A stretch of DNA of 64,000 nt from DASZIT01 sp963819695 (GTDB lineage Bacteria > Actinomycetota > Acidimicrobiia > Acidimicrobiales > RAAP-2), in assembly GCA_963819695.1 (NCBI GenBank), contig CAWFXD010000001.1:2046001-2110000 (forward strand), given 5' to 3'. Position numbers and translations under genes: made by a program. Of the stretch, positions 1 to 8,947 are shown piece after piece (the stretch's first letter is position 1; every line of letters starts with the position of its first letter). The notes beneath the pieces were generated by a model. The model was not told where the DNA came from, ran no database searches, and saw only the letters and a program-made list of their open reading frames with translations.

Positions 1-2
1 CC

Positions 3-1451
3 ATGTACGTGGTCCCTTACTCGATGGGTCCGCTGGGATCCGAGATCGCCCACATCGGGGTGGAGATCACCGACTCGCCGTATGTGGCCGTCTCCATGCG
101 GATCATGACCCGGATGGGCCGGGGTGCCCTGGAGGTGCTCGGTGCCGACGGTGACTTCGTGCCCTGTCTGCACTCGGTCGGCGATCCCCTGGCCGACGGC
201 AAGGCCGACGTGCCGTGGCCGTGCGACAGCGAGAACAAGTACATCGTCCACTTCCCCGAGACCCGGGAAATCTGGTCATACGGCTCCGGTTACGGCGGCA
301 ACGCCCTGTTGGGGAAGAAGTGCTTCGCCCTCCGCATCGCCTCGGTGATGGCCCGCGACGACAACTGGTTGGCCGAGCACATGCTCATCCTGAAGCTGAC
401 CAATCCCGCCGGCGTGACCAAGTACGTGACCGGGGCCTTCCCGTCAGCCTGTGGCAAGACCAATCTGGCCATGCTCATCCCCTCCCTTCCCGACTGGAAG
501 GTGGAGACGGTGGGCGACGACATCTGCTGGATGAAGTTCGGGGCCGACGGACGGCTGTATGCCATCAACCCCGAGGCCGGGTTCTTCGGCGTCGCCCCCG
601 GCACCAACTTCAAGACCAACCCCAACGCCATGCTCACCCTCGACGGGAACGCCATCTTCACCAACACCGCCCTCACCGACGACGGTGATGTCTGGTGGGA
701 AGGGGTGACCGAGGAGCCGCCGGCCCACCTGACCTCCTGGAAGGGCGAGGACTGGACCCCCGAGTCCGACACCCCGGCGTCCCATCCCAACGCCCGCTTC
801 ACCGTGGCCGCCGCCCAGGACCCGGCCATCGCCCCCGAGTGGCAGGACCCGGGCGGGGTCCCCATCGACGCCATCATGTTCGGTGGCCGGCGCGCCTCGG
901 TGGTGCCCCTGGTGTTCCAGTCCCGTGACTGGGATCACGGGGTGTTCCTCGGTTCGATCATGTCCTCGGAGACCACCGCGGCGGCGGCCGGCGCGGTCGG
1001 GAAGCTCCGTCGCGACCCGTTCGCCATGCTCCCGTTCTGCGGCTACAACATGGCCGACTACTTCGCCCACTGGCTCGACATCGGAGAGTCGGCGGATCCG
1101 GCCAAGCTCCCGAAGATCTTCTACGTGAACTGGTTCCGCAAGGACGAGGACGGCCGCTGGCTGTGGCCGGGCTACGGGGAGAACTCCCGGGTGCTGTCCT
1201 GGGTCTTCGATCGGGCCGGCGGTGACGGCGAGGCCACCGAGACGCCCATCGGTTTCATCCCGACGACGGGTGCCATCGACACCGACGGTCTGGATCTCTC
1301 CGACCAGGACATGGACAAGCTCCTGGCCGTGGACATCGAGGGCTGGCGGGCCGAGCTGCCGGGCATCCGCGAGCACTACGCCAGGTTCGGCGACAAGCTC
1401 CCGGCCAAGCTCAACGCCGAAGTCGACCGGCTGGAGAAGCAACTCGGCTGA
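3..1451 (+). CDS. pckG: Phosphoenolpyruvate carboxykinase (GTP), 5' truncated by window edge
   Basis: Interconverts oxaloacetate and phosphoenolpyruvate with GTP in the cytosol, the entry step of gluconeogenesis. The 482 visible residues match the GTP-type family from roughly its residue 120 onward: an early PYSMGPLGS segment, then the P-loop FPSACGKTNLAM with the hallmark reactive cysteine, and the GDDICWMKFG and IFYVNWFRKDEDGRWLWPGYGENSRV blocks, the last being part of the nucleotide site. The family is about 600 residues long, so some 120 N-terminal residues lie outside the window and position 3 is not the true start. The frame closes at 1451 and the next gene converges from the other strand. 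Identification is firm from motif order; regulation cannot be seen because the promoter is outside. Confidence 0.96.
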   Translation: MYVVPYSMGPLGSEIAHIGVEITDSPYVAVSMRIMTRMGRGALEVLGADGDFVPCLHSVGDPLADGKADVPWPCDSENKYIVHFPETREIWSYGSGYGGNALLGKKCFALRIASVMARDDNWLAEHMLILKLTNPAGVTKYVTGAFPSACGKTNLAMLIPSLPDWKVETVGDDICWMKFGADGRLYAINPEAGFFGVAPGTNFKTNPNAMLTLDGNAIFTNTALTDDGDVWWEGVTEEPPAHLTSWKGEDWTPESDTPASHPNARFTVAAAQDPAIAPEWQDPGGVPIDAIMFGGRRASVVPLVFQSRDWDHGVFLGSIMSSETTAAAAGAVGKLRRDPFAMLPFCGYNMADYFAHWLDIGESADPAKLPKIFYVNWFRKDEDGRWLWPGYGENSRVLSWVFDRAGGDGEATETPIGFIPTTGAIDTDGLDLSDQDMDKLLAVDIEGWRAELPGIREHYARFGDKLPAKLNAEVDRLEKQLG

Positions 1452-1483
1452 GCTGCCGACGGGTTGGTTCCGCCACCCGTGGA

Positions 1484-1708
1484 TCAGGGCAGATGGATGT
1501 CGTGGACGGCCCGGGCGTCGGCCAGGGTGGCCGCATCCAGCGTCCCCTCGTCCACCGGCACCACGGTGCTCCAGTGCTTTCCGACCGGGCAGTGCTGCCA
1601 TCGGCCGTTCCCGAGCCGCACCGCCTTGATGGACACCATCGGCATCCAGATGGTGGTGAACAGATGACCGTCCCGACAGCGGACCACCGTGTCGAATCCC
1701 GAGGACAT
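1484..1708 (-). CDS. Small conserved hypothetical protein (74 aa)
   Basis: A 74-residue protein with an RCRDGHLFTT start region, a KAVRLGNGRWQHCPVGKHW core and an acidic end. It resembles a small actinobacterial protein of unknown function that carries two cysteines (CRDGH and HCPVGKHW) and basic/aromatic residues, which could bind a metal; that is inference. It starts with ATG 21 bases after the stop of the MFS gene on the same strand and may be its last operon member. No good ribosome binding site is visible. It converges with pckG. Function unknown. Confidence 0.6.
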   Translation of the reverse strand: MSSGFDTVVRCRDGHLFTTIWMPMVSIKAVRLGNGRWQHCPVGKHWSTVVPVDEGTLDAATLADARAVHDIHLP

Positions 1709-1729
1709 CGGCCAAGGTTACGCTCGCAC

Positions 1730-3218
1730 TCACCAGCGACGGTTGGCACCTCGAAGCGAGCTCATGTAGGCCACCGCCCCCAATGCCGCCACAATGGCCA
1801 TGATCAGGTCGCCGGTCGAGATCGGCAGGGTCAACACCACCGGGACGAAGGCCCCCACCACCCAGACCAACTGCAGGCGCGTCTCGAAACGGGCAAACGC
1901 CCGTCCCTGATTGAACACCTCCACGTGTCGCTGGACCAGAGCATCGAACGAAGGCTTGGAAATGGCCCCGGCGACTCCCACCCCGAGGGCCACCACCACC
2001 TGGAAGTAGCGGCTCGACTGGAGGGAGATGATCCCGGCGACCACTGCCACCAGCCACATCGACGCCACCAGGATCTGTTGCTCGCTGAACACCCGGCGGA
2101 GGCGGGCCACCAGCAGCACGCCGATGAGCGCTCCGGCGGTGATGGCACCGAGCAACAGCCCGAACCACCAGGTCGCCGCCCCCTGCCGGCGGAGTCCGAA
2201 GGCCAGCAAGAAGGTCAGAAACCCGAGCTCCGCCTTCAGCACCGACATCGGCATCAACGCCAGCAGCACCTCGGAGGTGGCGATCGGACGGAAGGCGGCG
2301 AGGTCCAGCTCATCCTCGGTCGGTTCACTGGGTAGGTCGGGCCCCGGGTCGAGCAGAGACTGCGAGACCGGCACCATGGGGACAGCCTTGGCCCGGACCC
2401 GCCGCCGACCCGAGCCTCGGGTCCGTCGACGCTGCCGGACCGGCAATCTGGCCCCGGCCACCATCGCGGCCAGGAACACGAAGAAGTCGAGCCACAAGAC
2501 GCCCTGGGCTCCCGCCAGCTTGAGCATGCCCACCGCGGGAAGGGCGAAGACAAAGGCCGACACCGAGGCCAACAAGCCCAATCGGGCATTCAGACCGGCC
2601 AGGTCGGGGGCACCTTCGAGGTTGGGCTTCCCGGTATCCTCTAGCTCCTCGCCCCCGGTGGTTACGGGCGTCCCGTACGGCGGGGTGGAGATCGGCCGCG
2701 GGGCCGGAGGGGCCAGGGGGACGCGCGGTGGTCGGGGGATCGCTCCCCGGCGGGTGGCCGATGAGCCCGAGGGCGGCCATCTCCGGAACCAGGGCACCCT
2801 TGGTCACCAGGTACACCTTGGACAGAACCAGCATGGCGAAGGCCAGCGGGAACAACAGCAGCGAGTGGATGTCGGCGGCCAGCAGCGGGCAGAGGGCGGC
2901 CCGACCCAGGGCGGACGCCACCACCGTCGCCCGTCGGGCCCCCCGGCTCCGGTCGACCACCGGGCCCAACGCGGGTGCCACCACCGCGAACGGCGCCATG
3001 GTCAGCACCAGGTAGAGCAATACCTTGTCCTGGGCGGCGGTGGGAGAGATCGAGAAGAACAGCGACCCGGCCAGCGACACCGCGAACAGGGTGTCGCCCG
3101 CGGTCATCAGCACGTGGGTGAGGGCCAATCGGCCGAAGGGTTGCCGCTGGTCGAAGAGGTCGGCGATGGCGGAGCGGGCCAATCTCCGGAACTGCTCTCC
3201 TCGCTCCCGAACGCTCAC
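1730..3218 (-). CDS. MFS transporter, split by a +1 frameshift
   Basis: A polytopic membrane transporter of the major facilitator superfamily; the substrate cannot be deduced. The N-terminal half starts at GTG 3218 with a soluble lead, then helices around VLMTAGDTLFAVSLAGSLFF and the conserved loop GPVVDRSRGARR between helices 2 and 3. The C-terminal half is in the next frame (GLLASVSAFVFALPAVGML onward) and ends at 1730. The switch falls in a proline-rich stretch near a G5 run at 2734-2738; dropping one G there joins the halves into about 495 residues. The central loop is unusually proline-rich and basic, and a long acidic/basic cytoplasmic loop follows the sixth helix. The gene is more likely interrupted by a sequence error than dead, because both halves keep clean coding character. 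Confidence 0.75.
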
Positions 3219-3292
3219 CGCGGCATATTAAGGGCCACAGCGGTGGCGGTAGCATGCATCATCCATCGGGAACGACGTGTCGGGAGAAACCC

Positions 3293-3529
3293 ATGCCGGT
3301 CAGCGCCTACGTGCTCATCCAAACCGAGGTCGGGAGGGCCGCCACCGTCGCCCGGGCCGTGGCCAAGCTCGACGGGGTCATCGCCGCCGAAGATGTCACC
3401 GGGCCTTACGACGTCATCGTGCGGGCCGAGGCGGTCAGCGTAGATGAGCTGGGCCGGATGGTGGTAGGGCGGATTCAGCTGATCGAAGGGATCACCCGAA
3501 CCGTGACCTGTCCGGTGGTCAACCTCTAG
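3293..3529 (+). CDS. Lrp/AsnC ligand-binding (RAM) domain protein, stand-alone
   Basis: A 78-residue protein made only of the RAM ligand-binding fold of Lrp/AsnC regulators (beta strand SAYVLIQTEVG, helix, strand DVTGPYDVIVRAEA, helix, strand ITRTVTCPVV) with no DNA-binding domain. Such stand-alone RAM proteins are common in Actinobacteria and form oligomeric rings that bind small effectors; their partner here is unknown. I chose ATG 3293 over the upstream ATG 3254 because GGGAGA sits six bases before it and the domain begins immediately. It is followed 30 bases later by an SDR dehydrogenase on the same strand. Confidence 0.85.
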   Translation: MPVSAYVLIQTEVGRAATVARAVAKLDGVIAAEDVTGPYDVIVRAEAVSVDELGRMVVGRIQLIEGITRTVTCPVVNL

Positions 3530-3559
3530 GGCAGTTGGCGAGCTCGTGAACCTCACGTC

Positions 3560-4339
3560 GTGAGCCCGGGCCAATTCTCGTTGGCGGGGCGCACCGCGCT
3601 GGTGACAGGCGCGTCCCGGGGTATCGGCGCGGCGACCGCTCGCGCCCTCGACCGGGCCGGCGCCCGGGTCGGGTTGGTGGCCCGGAGCCGAGACGGCCTC
3701 GGCGACGTAGCTCGAGAGCTCGAACACGACCCGGTTGTCTTGGTGGGCGACCTCGGCGAACCGGACGCTCCGCAGGCAATCGCCGGCCAGGCGCTCGGCG
3801 CCCTCGGCACCATCGACATCCTGGTGAACAATGCGGCGGTGGCGGCGCGCCTGGCCACCGTCGACACCGATGCCGGGTTGATCGACCAGATACTGGCCGT
3901 CAACGTTCGAGCCCCCCTCTTGCTCATCGCCGCCCTGATTCCGTCGATGACCGATCAGGGCCGCGGTTCGATCGTCAACCTGTCCTCCGTCTCCGGCCTG
4001 GTCGGGACGCCCAGGCGGGCGGCCTACGCGGCGTCGAAGGGAGCCGTCGACGCCGCCACCCGATCGCTGGCCATCGAGCTCGGGCCGTCGGGGATCCGGG
4101 TCAACTCGGTCGCTCCCGGAGTCGTCGACACCGCCCTGTGGGCCAAGAACAAGGCGATTCCGGGCGTCACCGAGACGATCGAGGCCCAGACGCCGCTCCG
4201 CCGATGGGCGACGCCCGAGGACATCGCCGACGTCATCGTCTTTTTGGCCTCAGACGCCGCCCGCTTCGTCACCGGGGAGACCGTCACCGCCGACGGCGGC
4301 ATGGCTCGGACCTTCGACCTCTACGGCGGACAGGTCTGA
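3560..4339 (+). CDS. Short-chain dehydrogenase/reductase (FabG-like)
   Basis: A 259-residue classical SDR that uses NAD(P)(H) to oxidise or reduce an alcohol or ketone; the substrate is not known. It has the cofactor motif TGASRGIG near residue 18, an arginine/serine pair after the second strand (VARSRD) that favours NADP, the NNAA motif, the catalytic serine in NLSSVSG and the YAASK catalytic tyrosine-lysine. The C-terminal DVIVFLASDAARFVTGE and ADGG segments are typical of the FabG subgroup. It starts at GTG 3560 and is probably co-transcribed with the RAM protein. It converges with the CoA-transferase family gene. Confidence 0.88.
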   Translation: MSPGQFSLAGRTALVTGASRGIGAATARALDRAGARVGLVARSRDGLGDVARELEHDPVVLVGDLGEPDAPQAIAGQALGALGTIDILVNNAAVAARLATVDTDAGLIDQILAVNVRAPLLLIAALIPSMTDQGRGSIVNLSSVSGLVGTPRRAAYAASKGAVDAATRSLAIELGPSGIRVNSVAPGVVDTALWAKNKAIPGVTETIEAQTPLRRWATPEDIADVIVFLASDAARFVTGETVTADGGMARTFDLYGGQV

Positions 4340-4365
4340 CGGCGCCGGAGCCCAGCCTGGCGGCC

Positions 4366-5511
4366 TCAGCGGATGGCTCCCGACTCGCGGAGCTTGATGA
4401 TCTCCGCGGCGTCGAGCCCCCAGTCGGCGAGGGCCTCGTCGCCGTGCTGGCCCGGGTTGGGCGGGGGGCGGCGGATGGCCCCCGGGGTTCCTTCGAAACG
4501 GGGTGATGGGGCGGGTTGGACCACCCCGGCCACCTCGGTGAAGGTGCCGCGGTGGACATTATGGGGATGGAGATGGGCCTCGGCCGAGGTCAGCACCGGG
4601 GCCACACAGGCATCGGTGCCGTCGAAGACGGCCTGCCACTCGGCCCGGGTCCTGGTGGCGAAGATCGCCGCGAACCGCTCCTTCATCGCCGGCCAGGCCT
4701 CACGGTCGTTCTGTCCGGGCAGGTCCTCGTCGGCCAGACCCAGGCCCTTGATGAGCTCGGCGTAGAACTGGGGCTCGATGCCCCCGACCCCCATGTATCC
4801 CCCGTCCGACGTCTCGTAGACCTCGTAGAAATGGGCGCCGGTGTCCAACAGGTTGGTCCCCCGTTGTCCGTTCCAGATCCCAGCCTGCCGGAGGGTGTAG
4901 GTCATGGTCATCAACGAGGCGGCTCCGTCGACCATCGCCGCGTCGATCACCTGACCCTCGCCGGTCTGCCGGGCGGAAAGGATGGCCGCCACCATCCCGA
5001 AGGCCAGCAGCATGCCGCCGCCGCCGAAGTCGCCGACCAGGTTGAGCGGCGGGACCGGCTTCTCGCCCTCCCGTCCGATCGGGTCCAGCGCCCCGGCCAG
5101 GGCGATGTAGTCGATGTCGTGGCCGGCGGCCAGGGCCATCGGTCCGGTCTGGCCCCACCCGGTCATCCGGCCGTAGACAAGCTTGGGGTTGCGGGCCAGG
5201 CAGATCTCCGGCCCCAGGCCCAGTCGTTCGGCCACCCCGGGCCGGAACCCCTCGGTGAGTCCATCGGCCGACTCCACCAGCCGGAGGACGAGGGCCACCC
5301 CGTCGGCGTGCTTGAGATCGACGGCCACCGAGCGGCGCCCGCGATTCAGCAGATCGACGTGGGCATCCTGGTGGGGCGGGTAGGTCGCCCGGTCCGACCG
5401 GTCGATCCGGATGATGTCGGCACCGGCATCGGCGAGCATCATCCCGGCGAACGGGGAGGGCCCGATCCCGGCCAGCTCGATCAGCCGGACGCCCTCCAGC
5501 GGGCCGCTCAC
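4366..5511 (-). CDS. CaiB/BaiF family CoA enzyme, alpha-methylacyl-CoA racemase-like
   Basis: Class III CoA-transferase fold, closest to alpha-methylacyl-CoA racemase, which epimerises 2-methylacyl-CoA esters during branched-chain and sterol side-chain degradation. The protein opens with GPLEGVRLIELAGIGPSPF, the family signature. Three segments match the MCR racemase active site: His in AAGHDIDYIALAGAL, Asp in LVGDFGGGG and Glu in VGGIEPQFYAELI. That favours a racemase over a CoA-transferase. An open frame extends upstream to 5640, but those residues are proline/arginine-rich and unlike the family, so I set the start at GTG 5511, giving 381 residues. It is divergent from galK across about 230 bases. 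Confidence 0.88.
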   Translation of the reverse strand: MSGPLEGVRLIELAGIGPSPFAGMMLADAGADIIRIDRSDRATYPPHQDAHVDLLNRGRRSVAVDLKHADGVALVLRLVESADGLTEGFRPGVAERLGLGPEICLARNPKLVYGRMTGWGQTGPMALAAGHDIDYIALAGALDPIGREGEKPVPPLNLVGDFGGGGMLLAFGMVAAILSARQTGEGQVIDAAMVDGAASLMTMTYTLRQAGIWNGQRGTNLLDTGAHFYEVYETSDGGYMGVGGIEPQFYAELIKGLGLADEDLPGQNDREAWPAMKERFAAIFATRTRAEWQAVFDGTDACVAPVLTSAEAHLHPHNVHRGTFTEVAGVVQPAPSPRFEGTPGAIRRPPPNPGQHGDEALADWGLDAAEIIKLRESGAIR

Positions 5512-5741
5512 CGGGAGCCTCGCCGCCCGTTGGAGGACGGGGTCGAGGGGGTCGGACGAGGTGGGTGGAGGTGGGCCATCCAGGGATGGTGGCTGCTCCG
5601 GCCGCCGCCGGTCAAATGCGATTCCCCCGATCGGGGCCACCCCCGGTCCCTGGCGATCCTGTTCGGCAACCCTGGCAGGCGCGGTTTACTGTCAAGGTTG
5701 CCCCCGGATGGCCGACGGGCGCCGACACCGAAGGAGAGCGG

Positions 5742-6768
5742 ATGGGCCTGGCCCGACGAGCGACTGGACCCGGGCGGGTCAACCTCATCGGCGATCACAC
5801 CGACTACAACCGGGGATTGGCCCTTCCGATCGCCATCGATCTGGGCACCACCGTCGAGTTCACTCCCACCGGATCGCCGGCGGTCACTTTCTTTTCCACC
5901 CTCCATCGGGAGGGAATCACCCTTCCCCTCGAGGTGCCACCGGATCCTGACCTACTCGGCGCGCTCGGAGCCACCCTGGGCCCGGTTGGTCGCGGCGGTC
6001 ATGTCCCTGGTCAGACCCGAGACCGGGGGGGTGTGCCGGATCGTGACCAACCTGCCGGTCGGCTCCGGCCTCTCCTCGAGCGCGGCCCTGGCCACCGCGC
6101 TGGCCCGGGTGTTCGGCGCCACCGGATCTTCGATCACCATCGCCCGGCTCTGCCAACGGGCCGAGAACCTCTCGGGGGTGCCGGTCGGGATGATGGATCC
6201 TCTGGTCTGTGCCGGCGGGCGGGCCGGGAATGCCTCGTTCATCGATTTCTCCGTCCTGTCGATGGGGTACGTGCCCATCCCGGAGTCGGCGGAGATCGTG
6301 GTGGTGGATTCCGGGCAGCCACGGACGTTGCGGGATTCCGGGTACGCGACCCGGGTGGCCGAGTGCGAGGCGGCGGCGGCCACCATCGGCCCACTGGGTC
6401 TGGCCGAGGAGTCCGACGTCTCCCGGTTGCGCGACCCCCTTCTCCAGCGCCGGGCCCGCCATGTGGTGAGCGAGTGCCGACGGGTCCGCCAGGTCGCCGA
6501 CGCCCTCAAGTCGGACCACCTGTGGGCGGCCGGCGCCTACATGACCGAGAGCCACCGGAGCCTGGCCGAGGACTTCGACGTCTCGACTCCGACTCTCGAC
6601 GCCCTGGCCGAGCACGTCAGGTCGATCGACGGGGTCTACGGGGCACGGATGACCGGGGCCGGCTTCGGCGGCTCGGTGGTCGCCTTGAGCCGGGTCGGCG
6701 CCATCGATCTCGACGATCTACCCACACCGGCGTGGAAGGTCACCGCCTCCGACGGGGCGGCCCGGTAG
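5742..6768 (+). CDS. galK: Galactokinase, split by a +1 frameshift
   Basis: GHMP-family kinase that phosphorylates galactose at C1 in the Leloir pathway. The ATG at 5742 follows a strong AAGGAG (5731-5736). The first 70 residues hold the galactokinase signature GRVNLIGDHTDYNRG, with Asp in place of the usual Glu and Arg where Gly is common. After about 5945 the coding moves to the next frame (PPWARLVAAVMSLVRP) and carries the ATP loop LPVGSGLSSSAALATAL, PVGMMDPLVCAGG and the C-terminal MTGAGFGGSVVAL. About 342 residues once joined, shorter than the usual 380. All motifs are intact, so a single inserted base between about 5940 and 5975 is likely. No other Leloir gene is nearby. Confidence 0.85.
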
Positions 6769-6792
6769 GCCGAGATAGCGAAGACGAACTGG

Positions 6793-6900
6793 TTAGCGAG
6801 CCATGCCTCCAGACAGGATCAGTGGCTCGACAACCTCTCGCAGTCCGGACGATCAATCGCGGCAGGGGAGTGAGCTTTTGTCCGCCAGATACGTCGCCAT
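6793..6900 (-). pseudogene. vapC toxin remnant (PIN domain)
   Basis: Six bases after the vapB stop an ATG (6900) opens MATYLADKSSLPCRD and then hits TGA at 6853-6855. The opening is the standard start of a PIN-domain VapC ribonuclease, including the first acidic catalytic residue. In another frame just beyond the stop the DNA reads LREVVEPLILSGGMAR, which resembles the next stretch of VapC, and then stops at 6793. A full VapC is about 130 residues; the catalytic acidic residues of the middle and end are gone. This is a decayed toxin gene. It is too short to be listed as a normal open frame. Confidence 0.7.
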
Positions 6901-6906
6901 GCGCCG

Positions 6907-7146
6907 TCAGTGCCAGGCGCGGGCCATGACGTCAGGGGCGTCGAGCTGGAGTCGCCCAGGCGTGAAGAGCAGGTCAACCAGGCGCCGACGATGCCTCAAT
7001 TTGATCACCTCATCGAGGGCCCCGTCCACGGTTTCGGTCATTGTCCGAGTGCCGAGGATCTTCTTCGCTGAAGCGACCTTGCTGAAATCGAACTCTACCC
7101 ATGTCTTGCGCTCATCCGAAGTTGCCACCCTCTCAGGATCGCACAA
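6907..7146 (-). CDS. VapB-type antitoxin
   Basis: A 79-residue ribbon-helix-helix antitoxin. It shows the KILGTRTMTETVDGALDEV segment typical of VapB (strand plus helix that form the DNA-binding dimer) and a C-terminal toxin-binding tail ending APDVMARAWH, like the family's DPEVMRRAWR. The start is TTG 7146 with AAGGGG five bases upstream. A vapC remnant follows six bases after the stop, so the pair was once a normal operon and the antitoxin now lacks a working toxin. The surrounding DNA (6.77-7.24 kb) is lower in GC than the neighbours, which fits an acquired module. Confidence 0.8.
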   Translation of the reverse strand: MCDPERVATSDERKTWVEFDFSKVASAKKILGTRTMTETVDGALDEVIKLRHRRRLVDLLFTPGRLQLDAPDVMARAWH

Positions 7147-7247
7147 AGATTCCCCTTTGGATAGGGACTCTGGTCCGTTCTCCTATCCAGTTCCGAACTG
7201 TCTTAGCTGCCGTTTCCCGACCTGACTTCAGTCACGTGCGCCTCCCG

Positions 7248-7745
7248 TCAGAAGAAACCCTGGGGGCTCGGCCGAGGGGTGAGGCGGCGGGTGATCACCC
7301 GCCGGAGGATCACCGGCTTCCTGACGTCCCGGAAGATCCGAATGCCGTCGTCACCGTAGAGGGTGACCTCGAGCTCACCGGTACCCAGCATGCGACGGAA
7401 GAGCGATTGGACGGCGTCGACGGCCTCCACATTGGACAACCAGATCTCCGTCGTCCTCGACGAGGCGACGCCGTGCCGCTCGACCAGCCGGAACGAGGTG
7501 ACCACCAAGCTGGTCATGCGCCAACGGATGAAGCGGAGGAGCAGCCAGACGCAGGGGATGATGGCCGCCACCGCCTCGACCCGGTGCCAGCCCACCGATG
7601 TGTGGGGGAACCCCACCTCGAGGCCCACCGCCAGTCCGACCACCGCCATCGCCGTCAGCAGCGGACCGATCAGGTACATCCAGTGCGGTTTGATGTCGAC
7701 GAGAATCTCCTCCCCGACCACCATCCGGCGCAGTTGGGTCGGCAA
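7248..7745 (-). CDS. Membrane protein with bacterial PH domain (YdbS-like)
   Basis: A 165-residue membrane protein. Two hydrophobic helices near the N-terminus (YLIGPLLTAMAVVGLAVGL and VEAVAAIIPCVWLLLRFI) are followed by a bPH2 domain of about 90 residues (SLVVTSFRLVERHGVASSRT, then IWLSNVEAVDAVQSLFRRMLGTG). This layout is common in Actinobacteria; the function is unproven and the domain probably mediates protein contacts at the inner membrane. The TTG at 7745 lies five bases after the ddl stop; ATG 7724 is an alternative start. It sits last in a murF-ddl-PH operon, suggesting a cell-envelope role. Confidence 0.8.
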   Translation of the reverse strand: MPTQLRRMVVGEEILVDIKPHWMYLIGPLLTAMAVVGLAVGLEVGFPHTSVGWHRVEAVAAIIPCVWLLLRFIRWRMTSLVVTSFRLVERHGVASSRTTEIWLSNVEAVDAVQSLFRRMLGTGELEVTLYGDDGIRIFRDVRKPVILRRVITRRLTPRPSPQGFF

Positions 7746-7750
7746 TCGAT

Positions 7751-8863
7751 TCAGCCCAGCTTTCCGGCGATCGATCCGGCCGAACGCAGCACCGTGCCGT
7801 CGGCACCGGAGGTCGTATAGGCGTGGGTGGGTCGCTGCCGGGCTTCGTCCAACAGGTCAGCCAGCAGATCGCCGAACGTGATCACCGGATCGACCCAGAG
7901 GTACCGGGCCAGCGAACCGGGAATGGTATTGATCTCATTCACCATCAGCTGGCTGTCGTCGGACAGGAAGTCGATCCTGGCCACCCCGCGCAGACCGGTC
8001 AGGGTCGCCACCTGGGCCGCCGCCTCCCGGAGGGCTGTCTCCAGCGAGGGTGAGATCTGGGCCGGGAGTTGGCGGGGGGCTCCGGCCATTCCCTCGCCGG
8101 CCACATACTTGTCCCGGTAGTCGAGAATGTCGGCGGCCGCCGAGGAACGAATGGGTCGCTCCACCGCGGAGAGCTCCAATGCCGGCCAGCTCCTCACCGC
8201 CACCTGGAGGTCGCTCAAGTCGGGCCGATACGGCTCGAGCACCGCGCCGGAACGGAAGTGCGGATTGACCGACAGCCGGGCTTGGGCGGTGGCAAAGTCC
8301 TCCACCACGTCGATGCCGATGGAGGACCCCCCGAACCGGGGTTTCAGGATGTAGGGACCCTCGAACGCCGGCGATGCCGAGTCGGCGGTGACCAACAGTC
8401 GGGGCAGGGTGGGAAGCCCGGCCTCGGCCATCAGCGCCCCGAAGCTGAGCTTGTCCATTCCCACCGACGCCCCGGCGACGCTCGGGCCGGTATAGGCGAT
8501 ACCGGCCAGGTCCAGCACCGCCTGCAGGCTTCCGTCCTCACCGGGCCCCCCGTGACAGCAGACCACCGCGGCGTCGATGGCCAGGTGGCGCGCCCGTCCG
8601 AGCCGTCCTCCGGATTCGGAGAAGCCCCCGTCCGGAGCGGCCACCAACTGGAGTTGGGTGGCTCCTCGAGGGACCCCGTCCACGAAGGCTTCGGCTTCGA
8701 GGCCCGGGTCGACTGCGAACCAGTCCCCGGTCTTCGACCAGTACAGCGCGGCGACCGGACCGCTTCCGGCCAGGTCCAGTCCACGGGCAGCCTGCAGGCC
8801 GGTGAGCACGCTCACGTCGTGCTCCGGCGAGGGTCCTCCAAAGATGACGGCGACATCGGGCAC
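7751..8863 (-). CDS. ddl: D-alanine--D-alanine ligase
   Basis: ATP-grasp enzyme that joins two D-alanines for the peptidoglycan stem peptide. It opens with VAVIFGGPSPEHDVSVLTG, the family N-terminal signature with the catalytic Glu-His pair, followed by GPGEDGSLQ, the YTGPSV segment, the ATP-grasp loop KPRFGGSSIGI and the metal site ARIDFL and NEINTIPG. I chose GTG 8863, which has AGGAAG nine bases upstream, over GTG 8902, which has no ribosome binding site. That gives 370 residues, normal for the family. MurF, which uses the product, lies immediately upstream in the same direction, so substrate and consumer are co-expressed. Confidence 0.95.
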   Translation of the reverse strand: MPDVAVIFGGPSPEHDVSVLTGLQAARGLDLAGSGPVAALYWSKTGDWFAVDPGLEAEAFVDGVPRGATQLQLVAAPDGGFSESGGRLGRARHLAIDAAVVCCHGGPGEDGSLQAVLDLAGIAYTGPSVAGASVGMDKLSFGALMAEAGLPTLPRLLVTADSASPAFEGPYILKPRFGGSSIGIDVVEDFATAQARLSVNPHFRSGAVLEPYRPDLSDLQVAVRSWPALELSAVERPIRSSAAADILDYRDKYVAGEGMAGAPRQLPAQISPSLETALREAAAQVATLTGLRGVARIDFLSDDSQLMVNEINTIPGSLARYLWVDPVITFGDLLADLLDEARQRPTHAYTTSGADGTVLRSAGSIAGKLG

Positions 8864-8947
8864 GGTGGTTGGCTTCCTGGTCGGGCGGACATGTTCACGC
8901 ACGAACCGCCGGGGGTATCCGGGTGGCGGCCCGGGCGTTCGGGCGCC

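Noticed and set aside
4516..5960. Long N-terminal extension of galactokinase (open frame from 4516)
   Set aside because: It is antisense to the AMACR-like gene and has no galactokinase resemblance until 5950; the true N-terminus is in the other frame from 5742.
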